Below are positions 22,257 to 30,769 of a stretch of DNA of 43,456 nt, one piece after another. Position 1 is the first letter of the stretch. Every line of letters starts with the position of its first letter. The notes under the pieces were generated by a model, which worked only from the letters and a program-made list of their open reading frames with translations, did not search any database and was not told where the DNA came from. The position numbers were made by a program, and so were the translations under genes. Origin of the DNA: Gemmatimonadota bacterium (GTDB lineage: Bacteria > Gemmatimonadota > Gemmatimonadetes > Longimicrobiales > Gaopeijiaceae). The DNA lies in NCBI GenBank assembly GCA_028873595.1, contig JAPPOV010000019.1, positions 1-43,456 of the forward strand, in the 5' to 3' direction.

Positions 22257-23969
22257 GTGAACCCTCGATCGACTCGCCTCGGGCGCGCTGCCTTCGTCGC
22301 TTTCGTCGCACTGTCGACGATTCCGTCGGCCGTAGCGGCGCAGACCGTGCTCGCACGGGTCGTGGACGAGGCCAACGGCCAGCCTCTGGTCGGAGCCCTG
22401 GTGCACCTCGTGGCTCCGGACGGTGCGTTGGCCCGGAGTGGACTGACCGACGAATTGGGGCGAGCACTCTTCATCGGTGCGTTCGGTGAGTCTTGGCGCC
22501 TTCGGGCGGAGATGATCGGACGGGCGACGACCGAGGTCGAGACGTTCTCGGTCGGTGAAGGGGAGACCGTGTCCCGGGAGATCCGGATGGCGTCCAGTGC
22601 GATCGTCCTCGAGGGTATCGAGGTCGCAGCCTCGGAGCGTTGTGAGGTCCGAGGGGGTGACGAAGGCATGGTCGTGGCCGACGTCTGGAACGAGGCTCGC
22701 AAGGCGCTGGCTGCTGCGTCGATTACCGATAGCCGGGGCATGTATCGATACGAGACGGTTCGCTACACCCGCCAGATCGATGCGGAGACGGACGCCGTGC
22801 TCAGCGAGGATCGCCAGCGGAGGAGTTCCTTCATGCGGACCCCGTTCGAGAGCCGTCCCGCAGAGGACCTCGTCGGTCGTGGATTCGTGCAGGACGACGG
22901 TGGCGAGGATGTCTACTACGCACCGGACGCGGCGGCCCTCCTCTCGGATGTCTTCCTGGACACGCACTGCTTCCGCCTCGCGGAGGAACGAAATCCGCAG
23001 GGCTTCCTCGGCCTCGAGTTCGAGCCAACGGAGGATCGTGACGTGCCCGACATCCGCGGGACGATGTGGTTAGATCCGGCGTCAGCCGAGCTTCAGTGGC
23101 TCGAGTATCGCTATACCGGCCTCGAGCGGGAGCGCCGGTCTCCTCGAGTGGGTGGCCGTGTCGACTTCCGGCGGATGCCGGACGGGTCGTGGATCGTACC
23201 GGAGTGGTGGATCCGGATGCCCGTGGTGGGTGTGAGTCAGGATTTTGAGGGCAACCGGAATACGCAGATCGTCCGATACCACCAGACCGGCGGACTCGTG
23301 ATGGATGTTCGGGAGGCCGGCGGTCGCGGTCTCGGTCGAATGGCACAGACCGGCGGGATCGAGGGTGTGGTGCGGGACAGCGTGGGTGTGCCACTCCGGG
23401 GTGTTCGCATCGGAGTCGTGGGATCGAACCAGGAGGTCTACTCCAACGCCGAAGGCCGCTACAGCATCACCGGGCTGCCGGAAGGGCGCTATCGAGTGCG
23501 CTTCGTCGACGAGCGTCTGGAGATCATGGGATACGTGCCGGGCCCGCTTGAACGAGATGTCGTGCCCGGTGAGATGAGCTGGCTCGAGTATGTGACTCCG
23601 TCGGTCGGTGACGTCCTGTACGAGGTGTGCCGCGACGAAGAGTTCGACACGAGTCTGTTGCGACTTGCGGGCATCGTCGTGGACGACGATGGCGAGGCAA
23701 TCCCGCTTGCCACGGTGCGGGTGGGCTTCACCGAGTTCCGTCTTCCGACCGGGGCGATCCTTCAGGACGAAACATGGATGGAGATCACCACCACCCGGAC
23801 AGGCTTCTTCAAGTTCTGCGGCGTTCCCTCCAACACCCGCCTCACGCTCGACGCCTCGGTCGGAGACCGTGCGGCAGAGCAGATGATCCTTAACATTCCC
23901 GATTACGAGACAGGTAGGATGGTTGTGATCCGGATGGCTGGCGGAACCGGCCATAGCGGTGTCTCGTAA
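22257..23969 (+). CDS. Secreted carboxypeptidase-regulatory-domain protein, tandem copy 1
   Basis: 570 aa from GTG at 22257; a TTG four codons earlier is possible, and no start has a good ribosome-binding site. Signal peptide to about residue 28 (AAFVAFVALSTIPSAVAAQ). Three carboxypeptidase-regulatory-like (Ig/transthyretin-like) modules can be seen: TVLARVVDEANGQPLVGALV, GIEGVVRDSVGVPLRGVRIG with YSNAEGRYSITGLPEGRYRV, and LAGIVVDDDGEAIPLATVRV with TGFFKFCGVPSNTRLTL. Between the first two lies a ~230-residue unique region with SSFMRTPFESRPAEDLVGRG and PEWWIRMPVV. There is no TonB-receptor barrel, so it is a soluble or surface protein. Strong homology to the next gene. Confidence 0.85.
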   Translation: MNPRSTRLGRAAFVAFVALSTIPSAVAAQTVLARVVDEANGQPLVGALVHLVAPDGALARSGLTDELGRALFIGAFGESWRLRAEMIGRATTEVETFSVGEGETVSREIRMASSAIVLEGIEVAASERCEVRGGDEGMVVADVWNEARKALAAASITDSRGMYRYETVRYTRQIDAETDAVLSEDRQRRSSFMRTPFESRPAEDLVGRGFVQDDGGEDVYYAPDAAALLSDVFLDTHCFRLAEERNPQGFLGLEFEPTEDRDVPDIRGTMWLDPASAELQWLEYRYTGLERERRSPRVGGRVDFRRMPDGSWIVPEWWIRMPVVGVSQDFEGNRNTQIVRYHQTGGLVMDVREAGGRGLGRMAQTGGIEGVVRDSVGVPLRGVRIGVVGSNQEVYSNAEGRYSITGLPEGRYRVRFVDERLEIMGYVPGPLERDVVPGEMSWLEYVTPSVGDVLYEVCRDEEFDTSLLRLAGIVVDDDGEAIPLATVRVGFTEFRLPTGAILQDETWMEITTTRTGFFKFCGVPSNTRLTLDASVGDRAAEQMILNIPDYETGRMVVIRMAGGTGHSGVS

Positions 23970-24003
23970 CACGAATGTCCCCCGAAGTGTGTGCAGTCAC
24001 GAC

Positions 24004-25710
24004 ATGATACGCTCCTCCCGCCTTCTCTTCGCGGTCACGGCCGCCCTACTCGCCGGGCCCGCGTCCGTTTGCGCTCAGACCGTTCTCGTCCGTGTGATCG
24101 ACGACGATGGCGGGCGTCCCATGGTCGGCGCCGTCGCCTCGCTGATGAACCCGGCCGGGCAGCTGGTGACGAATACACTCACCGACGAACGCGGGCGAGC
24201 GCTCTTCACGGAGATCCCACTCGGTACGTATACCGTTCGGGCCGAGATGATCGGAAAGAGCACGGCTGAGACCGACGCGTTCGAGATTACCGAGAACTCA
24301 ACCGTCTCCCGCGATCTGATGCTCGAGTCGAGCGCGATCATTCTCGAGGGGATCGAGGTCGCTGCGGATGCGGGTCGCTGTCAGGTCCGTCCGGGGGGCG
24401 AAGGTCTACTGGTTGCCGCTGTGTGGGAAGAGGCGCGCAAGGCGCTCTCTGCCGCGTCGATCACCGACCAGGTGGGAGCCTACCGGTACGAGCTGATGAG
24501 CTACGATCGCCAACTCGACCGTCAGAGTGGCACGGTCCTGTCGGAGGAGCAGCGGCGCCAGGAGGGGTACATGACGACTCCCTTCGAGAGCCGCCCGGCC
24601 GAGGATCTGATCGAGAACGGATTCGTCCAGCGTGACGGGCGGGACTTCCTCTACTACGCACCCGATGCGTCGGTGCTGCTCTCCGACGCGTTCCTCGACA
24701 CCCACTGCTTCAAGATGGTGGCATCGCGCAACGAGGAGGGGCTCGTGGGCCTCGGCTTCGAGCCGACGGGTGATGAGAAGAGCGTGCCGGACATTCAGGG
24801 CACGATGTGGCTTCATCCGGAGACCGCCGAGCTACAGTGGCTCGAGTACCAGTACGCCTACCTCGAAGCGGAGATGACGTCGGAGCTGGTGGGTGGGCGC
24901 GTCGATTTCGAGAAGATGCCGAACGGTACCTGGATCGTGCCCGAGTGGTGGATTCGGATGCCGATCATGGAGAACCAGACGGGCTTCGATCGGCGTGTGC
25001 GCAGTTACATCGCGCAGTACCACCAGACCGGCGGACTCGTTCTCGAAGTCCGTGAGGCCGGAGGCCGCAGCCTTGGCCAGCGAGCGGAGACCGGCGGGAT
25101 CGAGGGGATCGTACGGGACAGTCTCGGCGTGCCCAAGCGAGGGGTTCGGATCGGCGTGGTCGGGTCGAATCAGGAGGTCTACTCGAACGCCGAGGGGGCG
25201 TACAGCATCACGGGCCTGACTGCGGGCCGGTATCAGGTGCGGTTCATCGATGCCCAGCTCGAGGACATGGGATATATCCCCAACCCTGTCGAACGCGATG
25301 TGATCCGGGGAGAGATGGCGTTTCTGGAGTTCTTTACTCCTTCGATGGGTGACGTACTCCTGGAGGCGTGCGAAGGCGTGGAGCGGGAGCGCGGCAGCGT
25401 CCTGCTCGCGGGGTCCGTGATCGACCGGCGAGATCGCCCGGTCGCGAACGCTCAGGTTCAGATCACGTGGGAGGGCTACTCGGCCGCGGGTGGAGGAAAC
25501 CTCGAGCGAATCAGAGATCTCACCGAGAGCACGTCGGGCTTCTCCACCGTCACGAACCAGTCGGGCTTCTTCAAGTTCTGTGGCGTTCCGGCGGGACGGC
25601 GGCTCACTCTGCAGGCGAACGTGGAGAACGCGCGTAGCGATGAGGTGGGCCTGACGATTCCGGGCGGACAGACTGGCCGCATGACCGTGCTCACGATCAA
25701 CGCGCGCTGA
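24004..25710 (+). CDS. Secreted carboxypeptidase-regulatory-domain protein, tandem copy 2
   Basis: 568 aa from ATG at 24004. Signal peptide about 1-25 (LLFAVTAALLAGPASVCAQ). The same module order as the previous protein: TVLVRVIDDDGGRPMVGAVA, the shared unique region (MTTPFESRPAEDLIENGFVQ, WIVPEWWIRMP, YHQTGGLVLEVREAGGRSLG), GIEGIVRDSLGVPKRGVRIG with SNAEGAYSITGLTAGRYQVR, and a last module with SGFFKFCGVPAGRRLTLQ. The motifs ESRPAEDL and HQTGGLV are identical in both. A recent tandem duplication is evident (34 bp between genes). Function unknown; such modules often bind glycans or serve as stalks. Confidence 0.85.
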   Translation: MIRSSRLLFAVTAALLAGPASVCAQTVLVRVIDDDGGRPMVGAVASLMNPAGQLVTNTLTDERGRALFTEIPLGTYTVRAEMIGKSTAETDAFEITENSTVSRDLMLESSAIILEGIEVAADAGRCQVRPGGEGLLVAAVWEEARKALSAASITDQVGAYRYELMSYDRQLDRQSGTVLSEEQRRQEGYMTTPFESRPAEDLIENGFVQRDGRDFLYYAPDASVLLSDAFLDTHCFKMVASRNEEGLVGLGFEPTGDEKSVPDIQGTMWLHPETAELQWLEYQYAYLEAEMTSELVGGRVDFEKMPNGTWIVPEWWIRMPIMENQTGFDRRVRSYIAQYHQTGGLVLEVREAGGRSLGQRAETGGIEGIVRDSLGVPKRGVRIGVVGSNQEVYSNAEGAYSITGLTAGRYQVRFIDAQLEDMGYIPNPVERDVIRGEMAFLEFFTPSMGDVLLEACEGVERERGSVLLAGSVIDRRDRPVANAQVQITWEGYSAAGGGNLERIRDLTESTSGFSTVTNQSGFFKFCGVPAGRRLTLQANVENARSDEVGLTIPGGQTGRMTVLTINAR

Positions 25711-25804
25711 TCTCGATCTGGCGGGGCTGCTCGACCGGCCCGTAGCTTCGGCTGCCTCTCGCTCGCCGTGCGTGGCGGGTGGTCCTCCTGCAGCCACAAT
25801 CGCC

Positions 25805-28486
25805 ATGATCCGTCCTCTTCGGTTCGTACTCGCGGCCTGCCTGTCGATCACGGCCCTCCTCGTCGCGATGCCGGTCGCCGCACAGGACCGGATGTCCGCG
25901 ACCGAACGTCTCGCCGACTTCGATCGACACCGTTCGCTCGTCGCGTCGTCGCCATTCCGCGGTCTCCCATGGCAGCGCCTGGGTCCGACGAACATCAGCG
26001 GTCGGGTGACCGACATCGCGGTGGCCGAGCCGCGCGGTGAGACGTATACGATGTATGTCGGAGCTGCGGGCGGAGGCGTGTGGAAGACCGAGAACGAAGG
26101 AGTGACCTGGATCCCGGTCTTCACCGAGGAAGTGACAGCATCGATTGGCGATATCGCGATCGCGCCGTCCGACCACGATCAGGTTTGGGTCGGGACGGGC
26201 GAAGCGAACATCTTCCGTTCGTCCCACGCGGGCGCGGGGATATACAAATCGACCGATGCCGGTGCCTCATGGACGCACATGGGCCTCGCCGAGACCCAGA
26301 CGATCGGTCGGGTCGTGGTGCACCCGACCGACCCGAACACGGTCTGGGTCGCCGCGAGTGGGCACGAGTACCGGGACAACCCGGACCGCGGTGTCTACCG
26401 AACCCGGGATGGTGGCCAGACGTGGGAGAAGGTCCTCTACGTCGACGAGATGACCGGGGCGATCGACATGGTCATTCATCCGGACGATCCGAATACGCTC
26501 TTCGCCGCGACGTGGCAGCGGCGCAGGGCCAAGTTCAACGACCCACGCAACGAGCCGGCCTTCACGGGCTCCGACGACTACTTCACCGGCTCGGGTGTCT
26601 GGAAGAGCACGGACGGTGGCTCGACGTGGCGACAGATCAACGAAGGTCTGGTCGACGCGCGGTACAGGGGTCGTATCGGGATCGATATCGCGCGCTCTAA
26701 CCCGGATGTGGTGTACGCCTTCGTCGACAATTACGAAATCGCCCGCGAGGCGCCGGAAGGTACGACCGACGCGTACGGCAGGCCCCGTGGCGGGATCATT
26801 CGTGGCGCGACCGTATTTCGCTCCGATGACGGCGGGGAGCGCTGGAGGCGCACGAGCGAGTACAACGCGTACATGGAGGGCGTTGGCGGCACATACGGGT
26901 GGGTCTTCGGCCAGATGCGTGTAGACCCCAACGACGAAGACAAGATCTACGTCATGGGTGTCCAGCTGCACGTTTCGGAGGACGGCGGCCGGACGTTCGA
27001 GCGGATCACGGGCACCCATGTCGATCATCACGGCCTCTGGATCGATCCGAACAACTCGGACTATCTCGTCAACAACAACGACGGCGGCGCGTACGTCTCG
27101 TACGATGGAGGCGAGAACTGGAGATTCTTCGTCGAGATCCCGGTGGTGACGTTCTTCAACGTCAATTACGACATGGGAGATCCGTTTCGCGTGTACGGGT
27201 CCGTGCAGGATCACGGTTCGTTCTCGGCAGAGGTCGACCTGAGCCAGGGACGTCATGCAATTCCTGCGGTCGTGTGGCAGAACGCTCCGGGTGGCGAGGG
27301 CAGTCACCATGCGATCGACCCGATCGACGAGGACATCGTCTATTCCGCAGGCTTCTACGGCTCGATCTCACGGACGGATATCGGCACCGGTGAATCCACG
27401 CCGATCATGCCTCAGGTCGAAGAGGGAGCCGACCCTCTCCGAGGCCAGTGGCTCGCGCACTTCATTCTGTCTCCGCACAACGGCGACGTGATCTACCACG
27501 GGATGAACTACGTCTTCCGATCCACTGACCGTGGCGACACGTGGATGCGCATCTCACCCGACCTGAGTTCGAACGACCGGGACCGCCTCGGCGATATCCA
27601 ATTCCAGACGATCACCGCGCTCGCTGAATCTCCGCTCCGTCAGGGCCTGCTCTACGCAGGGACGGACGATGGCCACGTGTGGGTGATGCAGGACTCGGAC
27701 GAAGGGTGGACGGAGATCACCGACGGGATGCGACCGGATCGCTTCACGACCGAAATCGTCGCGTCGCAGTACGACGAGTCGACCGTGTACGTGACGCAGA
27801 ACGGTCGTCGAAGTGATGACTTCGCGCCGTATGTCTGGCGCTCCACCGACTACGGTCAGAACTGGGAGAGCCTCGCGGCCAACGTACCGACGGGGCCGGT
27901 GAACATCATCCGTGAAGATCCCAAGAACGAGAGCATCCTCTACCTGGGCACCGACGTCGGGGTCTACGTCTCTCTGGATCGAGGGGACACGTGGCTCCCC
28001 ATCACCAATGGTATGCCGAGCACCTTCGTGCATGATCTCGTGATCCACCCACGGGAGGACCTGATGGTGGCAGCCACTCATGGACAGGGCATGCTCGCGT
28101 TCGACGTGCGGCAGCTCCAGCAACTGACACCCGAGATCATGGGGTCGAGTGCCCACCTCTTCGCGGCCGAGGAGGGTTTTCTGCCCCCTCGTGGCGGCGG
28201 TTTCCGAGCACAGCATCAGAGCGCGTGGCTGCACCTGTGGCTCGGTGACGATACCGAAGGCGTGGTGGAGATCCGGGATGGTTCGGGTGATGTCGTGACC
28301 CGCATCGACGTCGGGGGTTTCCGTGGTCTGCATCAGGTCGAGTGGGGTCTGGAACGAGCGTCCACGATCGGCCAGGGTGGCGGGTTCTTCCGGCGTCGTA
28401 ACTACGTACCGGAAGGGACCTACACGGCGGTGTTGCAGGTCAACGGGGTCGAGCGCGTCACGACGGTCACCGTCGGTCGACGCTGA
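25805..28486 (+). CDS. Exported BNR/VPS10 (sortilin)-type beta-propeller protein
   Basis: 893 aa from ATG at 25805. Signal peptide about 1-26 (LSITALLVAMPVAAQ). The body is a large propeller of BNR/Asp-box repeats: GGGVWKTENEGVTWIPVF, GIYKSTDAGASWTHMGL, GVYRTRDGGQTWEKVLY, SGVWKSTDGGSTWRQINEG, VFRSDDGGERWRRTSEY, VFRSTDRGDTWMRISPDLSS and YVSLDRGDTWLPITNGMP. The S/T-x-D-x-G-x-T-W box repeats at least seven times. This is the sortilin/VPS10-like group often annotated as glycosyl hydrolase, but no catalytic residues are assigned. The last ~120 residues form a separate beta domain. Probably one transcript with the two preceding paralogues. Confidence 0.88.
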   Translation: MIRPLRFVLAACLSITALLVAMPVAAQDRMSATERLADFDRHRSLVASSPFRGLPWQRLGPTNISGRVTDIAVAEPRGETYTMYVGAAGGGVWKTENEGVTWIPVFTEEVTASIGDIAIAPSDHDQVWVGTGEANIFRSSHAGAGIYKSTDAGASWTHMGLAETQTIGRVVVHPTDPNTVWVAASGHEYRDNPDRGVYRTRDGGQTWEKVLYVDEMTGAIDMVIHPDDPNTLFAATWQRRRAKFNDPRNEPAFTGSDDYFTGSGVWKSTDGGSTWRQINEGLVDARYRGRIGIDIARSNPDVVYAFVDNYEIAREAPEGTTDAYGRPRGGIIRGATVFRSDDGGERWRRTSEYNAYMEGVGGTYGWVFGQMRVDPNDEDKIYVMGVQLHVSEDGGRTFERITGTHVDHHGLWIDPNNSDYLVNNNDGGAYVSYDGGENWRFFVEIPVVTFFNVNYDMGDPFRVYGSVQDHGSFSAEVDLSQGRHAIPAVVWQNAPGGEGSHHAIDPIDEDIVYSAGFYGSISRTDIGTGESTPIMPQVEEGADPLRGQWLAHFILSPHNGDVIYHGMNYVFRSTDRGDTWMRISPDLSSNDRDRLGDIQFQTITALAESPLRQGLLYAGTDDGHVWVMQDSDEGWTEITDGMRPDRFTTEIVASQYDESTVYVTQNGRRSDDFAPYVWRSTDYGQNWESLAANVPTGPVNIIREDPKNESILYLGTDVGVYVSLDRGDTWLPITNGMPSTFVHDLVIHPREDLMVAATHGQGMLAFDVRQLQQLTPEIMGSSAHLFAAEEGFLPPRGGGFRAQHQSAWLHLWLGDDTEGVVEIRDGSGDVVTRIDVGGFRGLHQVEWGLERASTIGQGGGFFRRRNYVPEGTYTAVLQVNGVERVTTVTVGRR

Positions 28487-28641
28487 CTGATGCGGGTACG
28501 TCAGCCACTCGGACGTCGCCGCGCCGTCGTTGTCGAGGGGACCCCGCGTACGACGTGGGGACACAGAAGCTTTATGCCCGGCTACCGGACCGAAGCCTGC
28601 GACGTCGGGGTTCGGGTGATGGCGGAGCTGGAGGAACGGAG

Positions 28642-29817
28642 ATGAGCCATCTGCGCGCGATGTCCGGCCTGGACGTTCTCGTCGCCGGAAACGGTCCGGA
28701 TCTCAGAGGTGAACGACTTGGTCTGATCCTGCATCCCGCGTCGGTAACGTCGGACCTGCGTTTTTCGGCTGATGCGCTTCTCACCGCCGGTCTCGACCTC
28801 GAAGTCCTCTTCGGTCCGCAGCACGGGGCACGAGGTGAGAAGCAGGACAACATGATCGAGTCCGACCATTACACGGACCCGGTGACCGGACTTCGAGTCC
28901 ATTCCCTCTACAGCGAGGTGCGAAAGCCGACACCGGAGATGCTGGACGGACTCGACGCCGTCCTGTTCGACCTGCAGGACGTCGGGGTGCGTGTGTACAC
29001 CTTCGTGTGGACGATGGCGCTTGCCATGCAAGCCTGTGCGGAGGCGGGCGTGCGCTTCATCGTGCTCGACCGGCCGAACCCGATCGGGGGCCTGGTGCGC
29101 GAGGGGCCGGTGCTGCGAGAGGGCTACGAGTCGTTCGTAGGCCTGTACCCGATCCCGCTCCGGCACGGCCTGACGGCGGGAGAACTGGCCCGTTGGCTCG
29201 TGCGCGTCCAGAGCATCGACGTCGATCTGACGGTTGTTCCGTGCAGCGGTTGGCGCCGCTGGATGTCGTGGGACGACACTGGACTTCCCTGGGTTCTGCC
29301 CAGCCCGAACCTGCCGACGCCCACCTCGTGCGACGTCTACCCCGGCATGGTTTTGTTCGAAGGAACGCTCCTCTCGGAGGGCCGCGGCACTACGCGACCC
29401 TTCGAGTTCTTCGGAGCGCCATGGCTCGATCCCGAAAAACTCGCTGAGGCGGTTCAAGGGCTTGGGGAGGGGTTGGCGCTTCGGCCGTGTCACTTCGAGC
29501 CGACCTTTCAGAAGCATCAAGGTGAGGTGTGTGGTGGAGCGCAGCTGCACGTCACGAGCCGCGAGCGGGTGCGATCGGTGCGGGCGGCGGTCGCACTCTT
29601 GGCGGCGTGTCGGTCGGTGGGCCCGGATCCGTTCCCGTGGCGTCCACCACCGTACGAGTACGAGGAGACGCTCATGCCGATCGATATCTTGTGGGGTCAC
29701 GACGGGCTGAGGATGGGCATCGAGGCGGGAGCAGGTCCCGACGAAATCCTCGCGGGTGTCGACGTGGAGCTGACGCGCTTCGGCGCAGAGGTGGAACCGG
29801 ACCTCCTCTACGAGTGA
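28642..29817 (+). CDS. DUF1343 (NamZ-like exo-N-acetylmuramidase, GH171 family)
   Basis: 391 aa from ATG at 28642, with GGAGG about 9 nt upstream. No signal peptide, unlike many NamZ proteins, so it may act on imported muropeptides or use another route. DUF1343 landmarks: LGLILHPASVTSDLRFSADA, VLFGPQHGARGEKQDNM, LHSLYSE-type HSLYSEVRKPTPEMLDGLDA, VLFDLQDVGVRVYTFVWTMA, FIVLDRPNPIGG and LPTPTSCDVYPGMVLFEGT with SEGRGTTRPFEFFGAPW. Characterised members release terminal MurNAc from peptidoglycan fragments. It probably works in cell-wall recycling. Confidence 0.92.
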   Translation: MSHLRAMSGLDVLVAGNGPDLRGERLGLILHPASVTSDLRFSADALLTAGLDLEVLFGPQHGARGEKQDNMIESDHYTDPVTGLRVHSLYSEVRKPTPEMLDGLDAVLFDLQDVGVRVYTFVWTMALAMQACAEAGVRFIVLDRPNPIGGLVREGPVLREGYESFVGLYPIPLRHGLTAGELARWLVRVQSIDVDLTVVPCSGWRRWMSWDDTGLPWVLPSPNLPTPTSCDVYPGMVLFEGTLLSEGRGTTRPFEFFGAPWLDPEKLAEAVQGLGEGLALRPCHFEPTFQKHQGEVCGGAQLHVTSRERVRSVRAAVALLAACRSVGPDPFPWRPPPYEYEETLMPIDILWGHDGLRMGIEAGAGPDEILAGVDVELTRFGAEVEPDLLYE

Positions 29818-29823
29818 GCCGTG

Positions 29824-30255
29824 TCAGCGGCACCCCGCTGTCTGCTCGAAGATCACCGCAATCTGCAGCTCGAGGACATCTCCCGGGTCGACCTGCATCT
29901 CCTGCGTTTCGCACTTCGGCCCCGCGACCATGTTGATCTCGATGCTCATGTAGGCCGAGACCGACCAGCCCAGCTCGAACTCGGCATCCTGCTTCCCGCC
30001 GACCTGACCAATCGAGGTGCGCCCGGTCGGAGCCATCGCGAAGAGCCTGACGTCGTTGAAGTTCATGTTCCGCACGACGAGGCGGATCCGCGGAGGCCGG
30101 TTCGCGGATGTGATCGCGTACGGGTCATCTGCTACGCCGGCGCCGGCGGGGGCGCAGGCAGCGAACGCAGCGCACACCAGGAGGGGAAGTCGAACTGCGG
30201 GGTGAACGCTACGACGTCCCCGGGCGGGGTGGGTCAGCGTCGTCCCGCCTGACAC
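29824..30255 (-). CDS. Small lipoprotein, NFNDV paralogue 2
   Basis: 143 aa from GTG at 30255, overlapping the previous gene's stop by 22 nt; the true start is uncertain (longer ATG frame to 30333 lies inside the neighbour). A lipoprotein-like signal LPLLVCAAFAAC leads to an unknown beta-rich domain with VVRNMNFNDVRLFAMAPTGR and SAYMSIEINMVAGPKCETQE. It is homologous to the upstream gene (shared N-x-NFNDV, a Lys-x-D-x-x-F-x-x-GW turn, a conserved Cys near the end). No family known to me. Confidence 0.6.
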   Translation of the reverse strand: MSGGTTLTHPARGRRSVHPAVRLPLLVCAAFAACAPAGAGVADDPYAITSANRPPRIRLVVRNMNFNDVRLFAMAPTGRTSIGQVGGKQDAEFELGWSVSAYMSIEINMVAGPKCETQEMQVDPGDVLELQIAVIFEQTAGCR

Positions 30256-30647
30256 GGCTGCAGACCGATATTCGTGGGGATCATGATCCACACCCGAGCG
30301 TTGGGCTCTACGGAGAGCATGTTGGTCCGGCACCCGCGGCCACCGACCTCGTCGATGGTGAAGTAGATCGGGAGGGCTGGATTCCAGCCGATGCGGAACT
30401 GCTGATCTGTCTTGCCGGTGACTCGGCCGAGTCGGATCCGCTGACCCGATCGAATCGCCCAGATCGTGACATCGTTGAAGTTGCTGTTCTGGACGTCGAT
30501 CTGGATCGGCTCTTCGGCGCTACTCGACCCGGGAATGGCATTCGGATCGAACGGATTGCGCGTGCCGGCGTTCCCGCCTCCGCACCCGGACAGGAATAGG
30601 GCGAATGCCAGCACCGACAGGCGGGTCATTGTGATGCGCAAACTCAT
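30234..30647 (-). CDS. Small lipoprotein, NFNDV paralogue 1
   Basis: 137 aa from ATG at 30647 (30629 is an alternative start giving a very short n-region). Lipoprotein signal ending FALFLSGC. After a Gly/Asn-rich linker (GGGNAGTRNPFDPNAIPGSS) the ~90-residue domain starts IQIDVQNSNFNDVTIWAIRS, continues with RLGRVTGKTDQQFRIGW and ends RVWIMIPTNIG. It is a beta-sandwich-like unknown family, paralogous to the gene immediately downstream. Both end in a Cys-bearing tail (QPCQAGRR and TAGCR). Confidence 0.7.
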   Translation of the reverse strand: MSLRITMTRLSVLAFALFLSGCGGGNAGTRNPFDPNAIPGSSSAEEPIQIDVQNSNFNDVTIWAIRSGQRIRLGRVTGKTDQQFRIGWNPALPIYFTIDEVGGRGCRTNMLSVEPNARVWIMIPTNIGLQPCQAGRR

Positions 30648-30769
30648 GGTCATGGTAATGCACATCATACGCGTTGGTTCCGCCTCGGGCGACGGGGCGC
30701 GCACGTCTGGAGGCACTAGCAGACGCCTGGATTGATCGAATGGGTGCTCGGGGACGCCCTGAAGCGGGA

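Noticed and set aside
24832..26124. Long minus-strand frame (430 codons) opposite the second regulatory-domain paralogue
   Set aside because: It is a shadow of the plus-strand genes, which have clear signals and repeats; the minus translation is Arg/Pro-rich and lacks motifs.
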